Both the position numbers and the translations under genes were made by a program. A model generated the notes under the pieces. It was given only the letters and a program-made list of their open reading frames with translations. It had not been told where the DNA came from and made no database searches. From an uncultured Bacteroidota bacterium (GTDB taxonomy: Bacteria > Bacteroidota > Bacteroidia > Bacteroidales > UBA12077): a stretch of 54,533 nucleotides of DNA. Below, piece after piece: positions 35,089 to 44,622 of this stretch (positions are counted from its first letter, which is position 1; the number at the start of each line of letters is the position of its first letter). The stretch covers positions 1 through 54,533 of the forward strand of contig CAJXLK010000031.1 of assembly GCA_913055635.1 (NCBI GenBank), given 5' to 3'.

Positions 35089-35154
35089 GGATTTTTTTTA
35101 AGATCCTGTATGATCAATGGGTTCAGTATTTTAAATACACTCCCGCAAATGGTT

Positions 35155-36594
35155 TCAGGAACGGATTACATGTAATATCTTGTTGTTCAATCGATTCCAT
35201 CCATTTACAAGGTATTGTTGTTCAAATTTGCTAAGAAACACCTTATAAGTATAAATCAGGTAAAAAATCAGGATCAGCTCGCGGATCCAATAGCTTTCAA
35301 TCCAGTAGCCCCCTACAAGGACACCGATATAAATCACAAAATTGGCGATCAGCCGCATGTAGGGATACGTGAGTTTCAGTTTTTGAGCGATGAGCCTCAG
35401 CATGATCAGGGGTTTCAAAAGGAATGAAGTTGTGGTGGCGATGGCAGCCCCATAAAGACCAAGGCGGGGCACCAGCAAAAGGTTCAACAATACATTAACA
35501 GTCAGGATCAACCAGTTGACCCAGGCGCTCACCGAAGGCATTCCCCTGGCGGTAAAAAGGGTTCCCACGGAAGTGACCACTGCTTTGGGGATGACCCCCA
35601 CCAATAGGATCAGCAAATAAGGCACCAATTGGGTATAAAAGGAAGGCAACAGCAGGTCGATGATCTTTCCGGCATGCATAAAAAACACCAGGGCAGCAGA
35701 AGTCAGGAAAAAAAAGGTAAAGTTCAGGGAAAAGCCAAACAAGTGGCTGACATCTTCGGAGGCGGAAGCAAAGGCTTTGGTAAAGCGGGGATAGGTTACC
35801 CTGGAAATGCTCCCGCCAAAGAGCACAAACAAGAGGGCAAATTTCAGGACATAATCATACAGGGCCACATCCTGATTGTCGAGGAAGTGAGCCACAAATA
35901 TCAGGTCTATTCGCTGGTCCAGCAGTACGGCAATGGATCCGGCAAAGATGATGGTGCTGAAACCGGCAAGCTCTCTGAGATGGAGCCAGGTATGGCGGTT
36001 AATAGAGAAACCATGTCTTTTGATGCTGAAATATGCAAGCGGTAAGATGGCCACAAGGGCGCTGCTGTAGAGCCCCCAAAAAACCCCTTTCAGATCAAGC
36101 CCCAAAAACAGAAGCAGTAGGGTGACCAGGATCTGGGCAATTGCAGCAGCCACGTTAATCAGGGTTAAAAAACGAAACCGCATCTCAGCCTGAAAGACAT
36201 GCGAGAAATAACTGCGCAGCATCACCAGCATCAGCAGGGGATAAGTCATATAAAAGACATCGCGGGCTCCGGGTATTTCAAAAAGGCTGATCAGGGGGTT
36301 TTTCAGCAGGTAAAACCCAGTTACACCGATGAGCGAGAGCAATAGTACCGCCAATAATCCGGCCGTAAAATAGCGGGCAGGTTCCTGGGGGCCAGTCCGG
36401 GCATTCATCTTTTGCACCAGGCCGCCCCCCATGTTCAGGGTAAAAATATTGGCCGCATAAGTGATCACCAGCAACAGGGTTACAAACAGACCCAGCTCAC
36501 CCGGCAAAAGCAAATTACCGATGATCAGGGAAAAGATAAAGGAAAAACCTTTGCCCAGCAATGCATTTGCCAGGCTCCAGGCAACATTTTTCAT
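35155..36594 (-). CDS. polysaccharide flippase (Wzx/MATE-like)
   Basis: A 479-residue protein made of about 12-14 hydrophobic segments with the PST/MOP-type start NVAWSLANALLGKGFSFIFS and the internal LFGYSLNF-like repeat (SHLFGFSLNFTFFFLTS). It should move undecaprenyl-linked repeat units to the periplasmic face, where the two ligase/polymerase-like proteins act. The start overlaps the upstream glycosyltransferase stop (ATGA). Confidence 0.9.
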   Translation of the reverse strand: MKNVAWSLANALLGKGFSFIFSLIIGNLLLPGELGLFVTLLLVITYAANIFTLNMGGGLVQKMNARTGPQEPARYFTAGLLAVLLLSLIGVTGFYLLKNPLISLFEIPGARDVFYMTYPLLMLVMLRSYFSHVFQAEMRFRFLTLINVAAAIAQILVTLLLLFLGLDLKGVFWGLYSSALVAILPLAYFSIKRHGFSINRHTWLHLRELAGFSTIIFAGSIAVLLDQRIDLIFVAHFLDNQDVALYDYVLKFALLFVLFGGSISRVTYPRFTKAFASASEDVSHLFGFSLNFTFFFLTSAALVFFMHAGKIIDLLLPSFYTQLVPYLLILLVGVIPKAVVTSVGTLFTARGMPSVSAWVNWLILTVNVLLNLLLVPRLGLYGAAIATTTSFLLKPLIMLRLIAQKLKLTYPYMRLIANFVIYIGVLVGGYWIESYWIRELILIFYLIYTYKVFLSKFEQQYLVNGWNRLNNKILHVIRS

Positions 36595-37970
36595 TTCAGG
36601 GGATGCGATTTTTGATAGACCTGGTGAAGGAGCTCAATCAATTCGTTGATGCGATTTTCATAGTGTACATGCTGTCGCAGCCAGTGGCGGATCCGGGCTG
36701 AATCGGGCAATGGCCTTTTGTTGTTCGATAAGGCTTTTCCCGGACCGGTCAATGGTTGGTTCGAATCCTGCAGGGTTTCTCTATCCTGCATTGCGTTTGA
36801 ATCCCGATTGGCATTTATATCCGAAAACCTTTCCTCTGCCTCCGGCCCTGAATGGGTCTCCGCCCCCCCTTCTCTATCAGGCCCGACTGTTGTATCCGGC
36901 CCCGCTTCTGTATCCACCGTTTTTTCCAGAGAACCATTGTAAGCGACTTTTTCCATCGCAGCCACAATCTCTCCCTGATCAAAAGCTGGGATGAGCGGAC
37001 AACCCGCCCCATAAGCCTTTACAAATTCCCGCGAGCGGATATCCGTGGAAGAGACCACCAACCTTCCCAGGGCCATGGCTTCCCGCTGAAGGCCACCCAA
37101 AGCATTGAGATTATAGGAAAACTGATCAAATACCACAACCTTTTCCAGGGAAAGCCAGGCATGTAAATCAGGTAGGGTCAAATGGCCCGTATATTCCATA
37201 TAGGATTCCAGACCCAGTTGCCTGACTTTTTCCCGGAAAGCCTCCGGGTGAAGCCCGTGAAGGCCACTTACCATTACAACAGGCTTGTCCGGATGAAGGT
37301 CCATAAACCGTCGGTAGGCCATCAGCAATTTATCGACCCCTTTATAATCCATCCGGCCGGGATCCATGTTTTTGCGGGTGGGATTGAAAAAAATACACTC
37401 ATAATCCCGGTATTTTTCCAGGAGTTGCTGACGCAAGTCCTCATTGATCCCTTGTTCAATGCCATCCATATCGGTTAAAAAGGGGAAGCGGTATACCCGA
37501 TCGCCTACCCCAAGCAACCGGGCGGACCAGACACAATCTTCCTGTTCACTCAATATAGCCCGTACTTTATGAATTCTGCGGCTATAAAGAAGGCCATGAA
37601 GCCTGGCTACCAGTTTACCCGACCAAAAAGGCATCTGGGAAAGATCCCGGCCGGCAGGAAGGAAAACCACAGGTTTATTGACCCGCAAGACCGGCAAAAC
37701 AAGGAATCCTGTCGTTAGAATCAAATCGTACTGCCGGGCCATTTTTTTAATCTTAGGATTTAAAAAAAGATAGGGCCAGCGGGTTTCACGATAGGTTAAA
37801 ATCCAGGAAGGGTAACGGCCTTTTAACTGTGGATCCTCCCACTCGGGGAAACTGCGTGAATGGTTGAAGTTATAGGGAAAAAGCAATGTGGCATCCACAC
37901 CTGCCTGGTTAAGCCATTTAACAATACGGTAGCCGGTGTTTCCCTGATTTCCGACAAAAAGTATCTTCAT
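36591..37970 (-). CDS. family 4-like glycosyltransferase with low-complexity hexapeptide insertion
   Basis: About 459 residues. The GT-B body is recognisable: ILFVGNQGNTGYRIVKWLNQ, FFNPTRKNMDPGRMDYKGVD, VVMVSGLHG and the donor motif ALGGLQREAMALGRLVVSS. From about residue 350 to 425 there is a hydrophilic insertion beginning with six-residue repeats (TEAGPD, TTVGPD, REGGAE, THSGPE) and continuing Asn/Asp/Gln-rich, before a normal-looking helical end (ARIRHWLRQHVHYENRINEL). The insertion interrupts the C-terminal domain near its final helices. The enzyme may still be active if it forms a surface loop. Confidence 0.8.
   Translation of the reverse strand: MKILFVGNQGNTGYRIVKWLNQAGVDATLLFPYNFNHSRSFPEWEDPQLKGRYPSWILTYRETRWPYLFLNPKIKKMARQYDLILTTGFLVLPVLRVNKPVVFLPAGRDLSQMPFWSGKLVARLHGLLYSRRIHKVRAILSEQEDCVWSARLLGVGDRVYRFPFLTDMDGIEQGINEDLRQQLLEKYRDYECIFFNPTRKNMDPGRMDYKGVDKLLMAYRRFMDLHPDKPVVMVSGLHGLHPEAFREKVRQLGLESYMEYTGHLTLPDLHAWLSLEKVVVFDQFSYNLNALGGLQREAMALGRLVVSSTDIRSREFVKAYGAGCPLIPAFDQGEIVAAMEKVAYNGSLEKTVDTEAGPDTTVGPDREGGAETHSGPEAEERFSDINANRDSNAMQDRETLQDSNQPLTGPGKALSNNKRPLPDSARIRHWLRQHVHYENRINELIELLHQVYQKSHPLK
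36838..36918. repeat. 18-bp imperfect in-frame tandem repeat
   Basis: Units such as TATCAGGCCCGACTGTTG and TATCCGGCCCCGCTTCTG follow each other with 18-base spacing, four to five copies with decreasing similarity. On the minus strand they encode the x-x-x-G-P-(D/E) hexapeptides of the glycosyltransferase insertion. Confidence 0.7.
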
Positions 37971-38052
37971 TCAATGTTTTTTTTGGACATCAGAAGCTAT
38001 CAGAATAGAAGTTAAGCCCAAAGCCGTGAGCGGGAATTTATAATTAAAACCA

Positions 38053-39102
38053 TCAGGCTTTCAACTGATCAAACGGCACCACATAGCAATAAGGGAAAGC
38101 TCGCTGGATATCCGCTTTGCTGTAATTTAAAATGCGGGGGTCATAAATTCGGTGATAGTAGTAATAGGGCATTTTTCGGGTATTCCATCTTTTTTTGAAC
38201 CGGTAAACCCCGGGTTGTGTGGGCCACGTTCCGCCCCAGTTCCAGTATTGGTAGCCGCGGGTCGCAGCCTCCTGCATGGCCCGGTAAATGATGAGGCTTT
38301 GGGCCTGAAAATTTCGGTATTCCTGTAAAATGGCCGGTATATAATATTCCACACTCCGGTTGTAATACAACAGGAGCAAGGCAGCAATCATCTGGTCATC
38401 GACAAAAGCGGTCCAAATCTTATAATCCACCGCTGGCTCAAAAGCATCGGCCAGCAGTTCAAAAAAGGCGTCAGGTTTAACCTTGCCGCCAATTTGCTCC
38501 ATATTTCGGCGGTGGACGGTAGCCAGAAAATCCCGGGCCTGAGGGTCGTTTTGTTCCTTTACCGTGACCCGGTTTTTTTGTGCTTTGCGGATCATTCGCC
38601 GGGTAAAAGGGTGAAAATATTCGTACAGATCTGTGCCGTTGGCCTGGTTAAGGGAGGACAAAACGGTGACCTGACCAAACCGCTTATCGGAAGGGCCTTC
38701 CCAATCGGTATATCTTTCATACGTATGCAGCTGGTCCTCAAAAGGGGAAGTAATGATGTTGGAAGTCAGACATTGACTCGAACGGGCATAACGCTCAAAG
38801 GCTTCCAGCAGGCTATGCCTTACCTTTTGATTGCCGCTCAATTCAATGATACCTCCATTGCTGCCAAAAAAAGGCAGGGAATTCAAACAGCTTCCCAATT
38901 CGCTCTCGCAACGGAAAGCCGGTAACGCCCCAACAATCTTCCCGTCTTGCCAGGCAATGAAATAATGGTCTTCCCCTTTCAGCAGTTGTTTAAGCAAATG
39001 TCGAAACCGGGTGGAATGGTAGAGCAGGCTGTGTTGATCCTGTGCCAGGAAACGTTCATAAAGTTTTTCATCCTGATCGGTGAGTTGGCGCACCGTAAGC
39101 AT
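38053..39102 (-). CDS. FemAB-like GNAT acyl/aminoacyltransferase
   Basis: About 349 residues with two GNAT-like halves as in FemX/FemAB proteins. HSLLYHSTRFRHLLKQLLKG and VGALPAFRCES lie in the first half; RMIRKAQKNRVTVKEQN, FVDDQMIAALLLLYYNRSVEYYI and YQYWNWGGTWPTQPGVYRFK in the second. It is a member of the FemAB/CelD-type group found in exopolysaccharide loci rather than in peptidoglycan bridge synthesis. The ATG at 39102 is two bases after the asnB stop; a GTG at 39108 is the alternative. It may transfer an amino acid or acyl group onto a sugar amine. Confidence 0.8.
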   Translation of the reverse strand: MLTVRQLTDQDEKLYERFLAQDQHSLLYHSTRFRHLLKQLLKGEDHYFIAWQDGKIVGALPAFRCESELGSCLNSLPFFGSNGGIIELSGNQKVRHSLLEAFERYARSSQCLTSNIITSPFEDQLHTYERYTDWEGPSDKRFGQVTVLSSLNQANGTDLYEYFHPFTRRMIRKAQKNRVTVKEQNDPQARDFLATVHRRNMEQIGGKVKPDAFFELLADAFEPAVDYKIWTAFVDDQMIAALLLLYYNRSVEYYIPAILQEYRNFQAQSLIIYRAMQEAATRGYQYWNWGGTWPTQPGVYRFKKRWNTRKMPYYYYHRIYDPRILNYSKADIQRAFPYCYVVPFDQLKA

Positions 39103-39104
39103 GT

Positions 39105-40988
39105 TCACGATTTAAATGTTTTCAGCCACCATTCAAAACTGAGCAAGGACCAGATGAACAGGCGGTCGTTCTTTTTGCCGGAGAGATGCTGGGAAATTCG
39201 GTTCATCACCTTTTCCGGCTGAAGGTAATCATAGATGCGGGCGTGCTTGTCATAAAGCAGGCTCTTGACGTATTCGATGCTTTCTCCTTTGAACCAGCTG
39301 GCATCGGGGGCTGAAAAACCCTGCTTTACTCCATTGGCGTATTGATGGGGTACATAGCGGTTGAGCACGTTGCGCAGGAGCACCTTTCCATCATTGGTTT
39401 GATGGAAATACCGGCGGGTTTTGGGTCCGGGATCGTTCTCGTTGATGCGCACCACTTCATTGAGGTTTTTCAGGTTATAGCGCACCGGCACCTTCATGGC
39501 AAAGTCCACCAGGTCGTTATCAAGGAAAGGCACCCGCAATTCAAGGCCATTGGCCATACTAAGCTTGTCTTCGACCATCAGCAGGCCATGCAAAAATGTT
39601 TTGATCTCAAAAAACAGGCTGTTGTTGATGTACTCTTCCGGGCTGCTGGGTTCGATGGGGCCGTGGGGATTGCTCAGTACCTGGCGAAAGACCTGCCTGG
39701 CCGGATGATTGATAAGTCCCTGGTAAACCTGTGGGCGGAAGAAATGGGACTTCTCGTGGTCGGCCACCAGCCGGGTCCAGTAATCATAATATTTGTCAAT
39801 ATAATGGTTGAAATCGTGGTTCACCACCGTTCGGTAATAGCGCCATGGATAACCGGCAAAAAGCTCATCCCCGCCGGTACCGGCCAGGGCCACTTTAACA
39901 AACCGCGAAGCCAGGCGGTGGACATAATAATTTGGATAACACTGCCCGACCCTTAGATCTTCCAGGTGCCAGATCAAACCGGGCATCACCTTCTCCATAT
40001 CCCCGGCCTTAAGGACCACCTCGTACTGTTCGGTTTTATACTGATTGGAAAGGTACTCGGCCTTGGCGCGTTCATCAAAGCCCATCTCCATTCCCGAAGC
40101 CGACGACAAATCAAAACCGGCGGTAAAGGTTTTCAGACCGGGAAAACGCTCGGCGGCCACACTGGTAATGGCTCCCGAATCCATGCCTCCACTCAGGTAG
40201 GAACCCATCTCCACATCGCTGTATAGCTGACGGTCGACAGCCTGTCGGAATAACCGGTCGAGCTCTTCTACATACTCGCCCTGATCAGCAAACAGATCCG
40301 TATCCTGAAAATGAAAATCCCAATACTGATGATCCCTTACCCGGCCGGAGCCCAGCTTAAATGTCAGGCAATGGGCTGCAGGTAAAATGCGAATGCCTTT
40401 AAACAAGGTCAGATCCGTAAAAATATTCTGAAAGGTGAAATACTCATTTAATGCCGGATAGGAGACTTCGGTGGTATAGTCGGGATGTTGAAGGATGGCC
40501 TTTATTTCTGAGGCAAAGACAATTTTTTGCCCCTCGTCCCAGTAGTATAGCGGTTTAACCCCATACCGGTCGCGCGCAAGAGAAAGTTCGTTGCGCAGGC
40601 GGTCCCAAATGGCGAAGGCAAACATACCGTTAAAGCGCCTCAGGGCTTCCCTGCCCCAACAGCGCCATGCCTGAAGCACGACTTCGGTATCGGTATGGGA
40701 ACGAAAGGGATATCCTTTCTGACGGAGTTCTTTTCTTATTTCGCGGAAATTATAGATCTCTCCGTTATAGACCAGCACGTAACGTTTTTGATCATCCTTC
40801 ATGGGTTGAGCTCCGGCCGGAGACAGATCCAGTATTGCCAGCCGTCTATGGCCCAGGCCAATGTGTTGGTTGTGCCAGAACCCTTCACCATCAGGCCCCC
40901 GATGGGCTAAAATTCTGGTCATGGGGGTTAACACATTGGGATCGATCGCATCTCCCCTATAATTAAATATTCCGGCAAATCCACACAT
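39105..40988 (-). CDS. asnB: asparagine synthase (glutamine-hydrolysing) family amidotransferase
   Basis: About 627 residues. The ATG at 40988 gives MCGFAGIF, placing the catalytic Cys at position 2 after Met removal; a GTG one codon earlier would not. Glutaminase motifs RRLAILDLSPAGAQPM and YNGEIYNFREIRKEL are intact. The synthetase domain has the PP-loop SYLSGGMDSGAI and GTGGDELFAGYPWRYY. It may supply Asn or, by context, amidate a carboxyl group of a uronic-acid sugar, as proposed for AsnB homologues in O-antigen loci. It is coupled to the upstream aminotransferase by a TGATG overlap. Confidence 0.9.
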   Translation of the reverse strand: MCGFAGIFNYRGDAIDPNVLTPMTRILAHRGPDGEGFWHNQHIGLGHRRLAILDLSPAGAQPMKDDQKRYVLVYNGEIYNFREIRKELRQKGYPFRSHTDTEVVLQAWRCWGREALRRFNGMFAFAIWDRLRNELSLARDRYGVKPLYYWDEGQKIVFASEIKAILQHPDYTTEVSYPALNEYFTFQNIFTDLTLFKGIRILPAAHCLTFKLGSGRVRDHQYWDFHFQDTDLFADQGEYVEELDRLFRQAVDRQLYSDVEMGSYLSGGMDSGAITSVAAERFPGLKTFTAGFDLSSASGMEMGFDERAKAEYLSNQYKTEQYEVVLKAGDMEKVMPGLIWHLEDLRVGQCYPNYYVHRLASRFVKVALAGTGGDELFAGYPWRYYRTVVNHDFNHYIDKYYDYWTRLVADHEKSHFFRPQVYQGLINHPARQVFRQVLSNPHGPIEPSSPEEYINNSLFFEIKTFLHGLLMVEDKLSMANGLELRVPFLDNDLVDFAMKVPVRYNLKNLNEVVRINENDPGPKTRRYFHQTNDGKVLLRNVLNRYVPHQYANGVKQGFSAPDASWFKGESIEYVKSLLYDKHARIYDYLQPEKVMNRISQHLSGKKNDRLFIWSLLSFEWWLKTFKS

Positions 40989-42175
40989 CACAGGTTAAGT
41001 TTTCGGATTTGATCAAAGAGGTATTGTTTTTCTTCGGGGCGCATGGTGGGATAAAAAGGCAGAGCAATGGTCAGGCGGTCGGCGGCATAAGCCCGGGGAA
41101 AGTCCATCTTCTGGTAGCCATATTTGTTTTGGTAATGCTTTTGAATAGGGACGGCATGGGTACCGGGGCGGGTGATGATTCCCTGGGAAGCCAGGCGCTC
41201 CATCACCTGGTTGCGCTGTTGGTGGAGGGTTTCCAACTTGCGGGCATCCCTGTGTTCAATGGCCTGATATGTTTCATGGGGTTTAAAAAGGGTACAGTAG
41301 GTTTGAAAGCCATGTTGATGGCCTGGGGGGATGTCAGGCAACTGCAACCAGGACAGGTCAGCGAGTTGATCCCGGTATTGGGCGGCCATTTCATTTTTGG
41401 TTTGCAGTATTTCGTTTAGTTTTTCATACTGGGCCACACCAACAGCTGCTTGCAAGTCGGTCATCCTCATGTTGAAGCCCGGACGGGTATAATTGCTCAT
41501 CTGATGGGGCTTACCGCTGGTATGGCGCTGATGGTCGCTTTTATCGGCACCATGTTCCCTCAGGCTCATGGCTTGTTGTTGAACCTCGGGGTCATTGGTG
41601 ATGATCATGCCCCCTTCGCCGGTGGTGATCGATTTTCTGGGGTGAAAAGACAGCACACCGGCCTGGCCGAACAAACCGGCATGGGTACCGTTCAGGGAAG
41701 CGCCCAGGCCACAGGCTACATCTTCGACCACCCTTAGGTTATATCGCCGTGCGATTTCCATAACCGCGGGCATATCGGCGGTAAGGCCAAACAGGGAAAC
41801 CGGATACAGGGCCCGGGTGGCTGGCCCGATCCGCTTTTCCATATCCTCTGGATCAAGGTTAAAAGTGGCCAGGTCAATGTCACAAAAAACAGGCCGGGCT
41901 CCCTTGTACTCCACCGCATTGGCCGTAGAGATCCAGGTAAAGGCCGGCAGTATGACCTGGTCGCCGGGCTGAAGGGCGATGATCTCAGACATGATCATTT
42001 GCCCCGAGGTGCAGGAATTCAGGGCCACCGCATAACGGGCTCCGGTGAACGCGGCCATGCGCTGCTCAAATTCCTTAACCCGCGGGCCCTGGACCAACCA
42101 GCCGGATTGAAGCGATTCGCGGACCAATTCATACTCCCGGTCGGTGATGTAAGGCCTGGTGATGGGGATTTGCAT
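40988..42175 (-). CDS. DegT/DnrJ/EryC1 PLP-dependent aminotransferase, WbpE/ArnB-like
   Basis: About 395 residues. LNSCTSGQMIMSEI is the phosphate-binding region, EDVACGLGASL carries the ring-stacking Asp, and LSFHPRKSITTGEGGMIIT contains the catalytic Lys. The ATG at 42175, giving MQIPITRPYITDREYELVRE, starts four bases after the upstream epimerase stop. Because the same operon begins with UDP-sugar dehydrogenase and a WbpB-like oxidoreductase, a 3-aminotransferase role on a UDP-3-keto-uronic acid (WbpE-like) is plausible, but a C4 amination cannot be excluded. Confidence 0.9.
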   Translation of the reverse strand: MQIPITRPYITDREYELVRESLQSGWLVQGPRVKEFEQRMAAFTGARYAVALNSCTSGQMIMSEIIALQPGDQVILPAFTWISTANAVEYKGARPVFCDIDLATFNLDPEDMEKRIGPATRALYPVSLFGLTADMPAVMEIARRYNLRVVEDVACGLGASLNGTHAGLFGQAGVLSFHPRKSITTGEGGMIITNDPEVQQQAMSLREHGADKSDHQRHTSGKPHQMSNYTRPGFNMRMTDLQAAVGVAQYEKLNEILQTKNEMAAQYRDQLADLSWLQLPDIPPGHQHGFQTYCTLFKPHETYQAIEHRDARKLETLHQQRNQVMERLASQGIITRPGTHAVPIQKHYQNKYGYQKMDFPRAYAADRLTIALPFYPTMRPEEKQYLFDQIRKLNL

Positions 42176-42179
42176 AAGA

Positions 42180-43163
42180 TCATTGTCTTGTCTGGGAGGG
42201 GTCATTGCGCCAGTCGATCAACTCCTTAAGGCCATCCCTGAGGCTGTAGCGCGGGGTGAAACCCAGCTCCTGGCTTGCCCTTTGGGTCGACCCGATGCGG
42301 TTTTTGACCAGTTGCCGGCTGTCACCCTCGGAATAGGGCTGATAACTCACCTGCAGACGGGAATCTTTCAGTTCAAGGAGGGTATTGCACAGTTGCCGGA
42401 CCGAAGTCTGCACCCCGGTACCCACATTGTAAAAACGGTCTGGTTGACCATAGAGGGCCGCCAGGACATTGGCCCGTGCAACATCCTTCACATAAACAAA
42501 ATCATAAGCCTGACTGCCGTCGCCGTGAATCACCGGGGTCTCATTGCGGTCAACCTTGTTCAGCATGATGGGGATAACCCCACTATAGACCGACTGCTGA
42601 TCCTGATGGGGACCGTAAACATTCATATACCGCAAACCGCTGTAAGACAAACCGTAACGTTCATGAAAAGCCCGACACATCGCTTCCCCGCTTATCTTGG
42701 TGGCGCCGTAAAAATTGCGGTTGTTGAAAGGATGATCTTCGCTCATGGGCACCTCCTCGGCATTCCCATAAACAGATGCAGAGGAGGAAAATACCAGCCT
42801 GCCTACCCCATGGCGCACACAAGCCTCCAAAACATTATAGGTCCCGCGCATATTGACCTCAAAAGCGGTGCGGGGATAATCCCGGCAATGCAACAACCAC
42901 ATAGCGGCCAAATGGAAAACCACATCTTTGCCTTTGACCGCCTCATCCAGAACATCCGTGTCCCGGATATCACCACCGTGGGCAAAAAGACGGCACCGAT
43001 CGTCTTCCAGTGCCCCACTGATGTGCCGGTATTTGCCGCGGGCAAAATTGTCATAGATCACCACCTCTCCCACCGGATGCTTCAACAATTCACCGACCAG
43101 AAAACTTCCTATAAATCCGGCACCTCCTATAACCAATACTTTTGCATCTTTTAACTCTACCAT
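42180..43163 (-). CDS. NAD-dependent epimerase/dehydratase (SDR), UDP-sugar type
   Basis: About 327 residues, extended SDR. VLVIGGAGFIGSFLVGEL binds NAD, VVFHLAAM is the N-A-A-like motif, SSSASVYG holds the catalytic Ser, and FYGATKISGEAM is the Y-x3-K pair. The start at 43163 (MVELKDAKV) is preferred over an extension starting upstream at 43223, which reads through sequence without SDR character. UDP-glucose/UDP-GlcNAc 4-epimerase-type activity is the best guess from the family; exact sugar unknown. Confidence 0.88.
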   Translation of the reverse strand: MVELKDAKVLVIGGAGFIGSFLVGELLKHPVGEVVIYDNFARGKYRHISGALEDDRCRLFAHGGDIRDTDVLDEAVKGKDVVFHLAAMWLLHCRDYPRTAFEVNMRGTYNVLEACVRHGVGRLVFSSSASVYGNAEEVPMSEDHPFNNRNFYGATKISGEAMCRAFHERYGLSYSGLRYMNVYGPHQDQQSVYSGVIPIMLNKVDRNETPVIHGDGSQAYDFVYVKDVARANVLAALYGQPDRFYNVGTGVQTSVRQLCNTLLELKDSRLQVSYQPYSEGDSRQLVKNRIGSTQRASQELGFTPRYSLRDGLKELIDWRNDPSQTRQ

Positions 43164-43304
43164 AGGTTTCAACGATTTGACGATATTCCTATAGAGGGTT
43201 GCCCCCCTACCGCTGATTACCAATAAACAATTTTAAGAACAATGCCCCTTCGCCATCGTTCATTTGACCGGGCAGCCTGACTAAAATCAACCACCATGTA
43301 AGAC

Positions 43305-44369
43305 TCAGCTGTACTTCAGTTCATGATAATAAGCCCGGTACCAGTCAACAAAACGACCCACACCGGTTGAAATATCCGTAGCCGGTTTATAATCAAAATC
43401 CTTCATTAAATCAGAGACATCCGCCCAGGTTTTCTGCACATCACCGGGCTGCATGGGCATAAATTCCTTGATGGCCTCCTTGCCGATTTTTTCTTCGATG
43501 GCCCGGATAAAATCCATCAGGTGTACGGGGCTGTTGTTGCCAATGTTGTATATTTTGTAGGGGGCTGGCGAAGAGGAAGGATCGGGATCTCGCGGGGTCC
43601 ATTGTGGATTACCGGAAGGGAGGTGGTCAATGACGCGGGTCACCCCCTCGACAATATCATCGATATAGGTGAAGTCGCGCTGCATCTGCCCGTTGTTGTA
43701 TACATGAATGGGCTGATCTTCGAGGATGGCCCGGGTGAATTTAAACAATGCCATATCGGGCCGTCCCCAGGGACCATAAACGGTAAAAAAACGCAATCCG
43801 GTGGTAGGCAGTTCATAAAGATGGCTATAGGTATGGGCCATCAATTCATTGCTTTTCTTGGTGGCTGCATACAGGCTCACCGGATGGTCGACATTGTCAT
43901 GGGTGGAAAAAGGCATCACTTCGTTCATCCCATATACACTGGAACTGCTCGCGTAAACCAGATGCCGTATTTGGTTGTGGCGGCAAGCCTCCAGGATGTT
44001 CATAAATCCCACCAGGTTGGCCTCAACATAAGCATGGGGATGGGTCAGGCTGTAGCGTACACCGGCCTGCGCAGCTAAATGGCAAACCCCGTCAAAGGAT
44101 TCCTGCCGGAAGAGTTCCATCAGCGGCTCCTGATCCTGCAGATCCAACTGAATAAAACGGTAATTGGAGTACCGGGAGCTGCCAACCAACATCCCGTATT
44201 GAATGGATTCCCCGTCAATGCCACTCTGCTTTAACCGGTCATACTTAAGACGGGGGTCATAATAATCATTGATGTTGTCCAAACCGATCACCTGATCGCC
44301 ACGTTCCAGCAAGTGACGGGCAAGATGATATCCGATAAATCCGGCTGTTCCGGTAATAAGTATTTTCAT
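43305..44369 (-). CDS. UDP-glucuronate 4-epimerase-like (CapI/GAE) SDR
   Basis: About 354 residues. [20 protein letters not shown] is the NAD site; [20 protein letters not shown] is the signature of the UDP-uronic acid 4-epimerase subfamily. [22 protein letters not shown] and [11 protein letters not shown] complete the SDR catalytic set. It would give UDP-galacturonate or an N-acetylated relative from the product of the dehydrogenase encoded upstream. The 141-base gap before the next gene shows no clear signal. Confidence 0.92.
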   Translation of the reverse strand: MKILITGTAGFIGYHLARHLLERGDQVIGLDNINDYYDPRLKYDRLKQSGIDGESIQYGMLVGSSRYSNYRFIQLDLQDQEPLMELFRQESFDGVCHLAAQAGVRYSLTHPHAYVEANLVGFMNILEACRHNQIRHLVYASSSSVYGMNEVMPFSTHDNVDHPVSLYAATKKSNELMAHTYSHLYELPTTGLRFFTVYGPWGRPDMALFKFTRAILEDQPIHVYNNGQMQRDFTYIDDIVEGVTRVIDHLPSGNPQWTPRDPDPSSSPAPYKIYNIGNNSPVHLMDFIRAIEEKIGKEAIKEFMPMQPGDVQKTWADVSDLMKDFDYKPATDISTGVGRFVDWYRAYYHELKYS

Positions 44370-44622
44370 AATTCAGGCTTGTTAAATCAATATCTAAATC
44401 AATGTTGTAGAGATGAACCACAGGGCCGATCAATGGCTGAAAAATTCACCTCCCTCTGACCCGGCCCGACCCCGTTGCATCAAGGCTACCCTTCTTTGCA
44501 ATTTCTTCCCCGAAAAATAATATGTAAATATACAGCTCCGCCTCCTCGGTCACAAATGGTTAACCGATGATACCGCCTAACCCAACAAGTCAGATGGTAA
44601 ATATATTTAAAATAGGAAGAAA
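44370..44622. other. 253-base gap inside the polysaccharide locus, no gene seen
   Basis: AT-rich in parts (for example around 44500-44530 and 44590-44615). I find no coding sequence, no TAnnTTTG element on the minus strand and no strong hairpin. It may be an mRNA leader for the epimerase gene. Confidence 0.5.

Noticed and set aside
42159-43154. Long plus-strand open frame opposite the epimerase gene
   Set aside because: The minus-strand SDR is complete with all catalytic motifs; the opposite frame is a by-product of its codon use.
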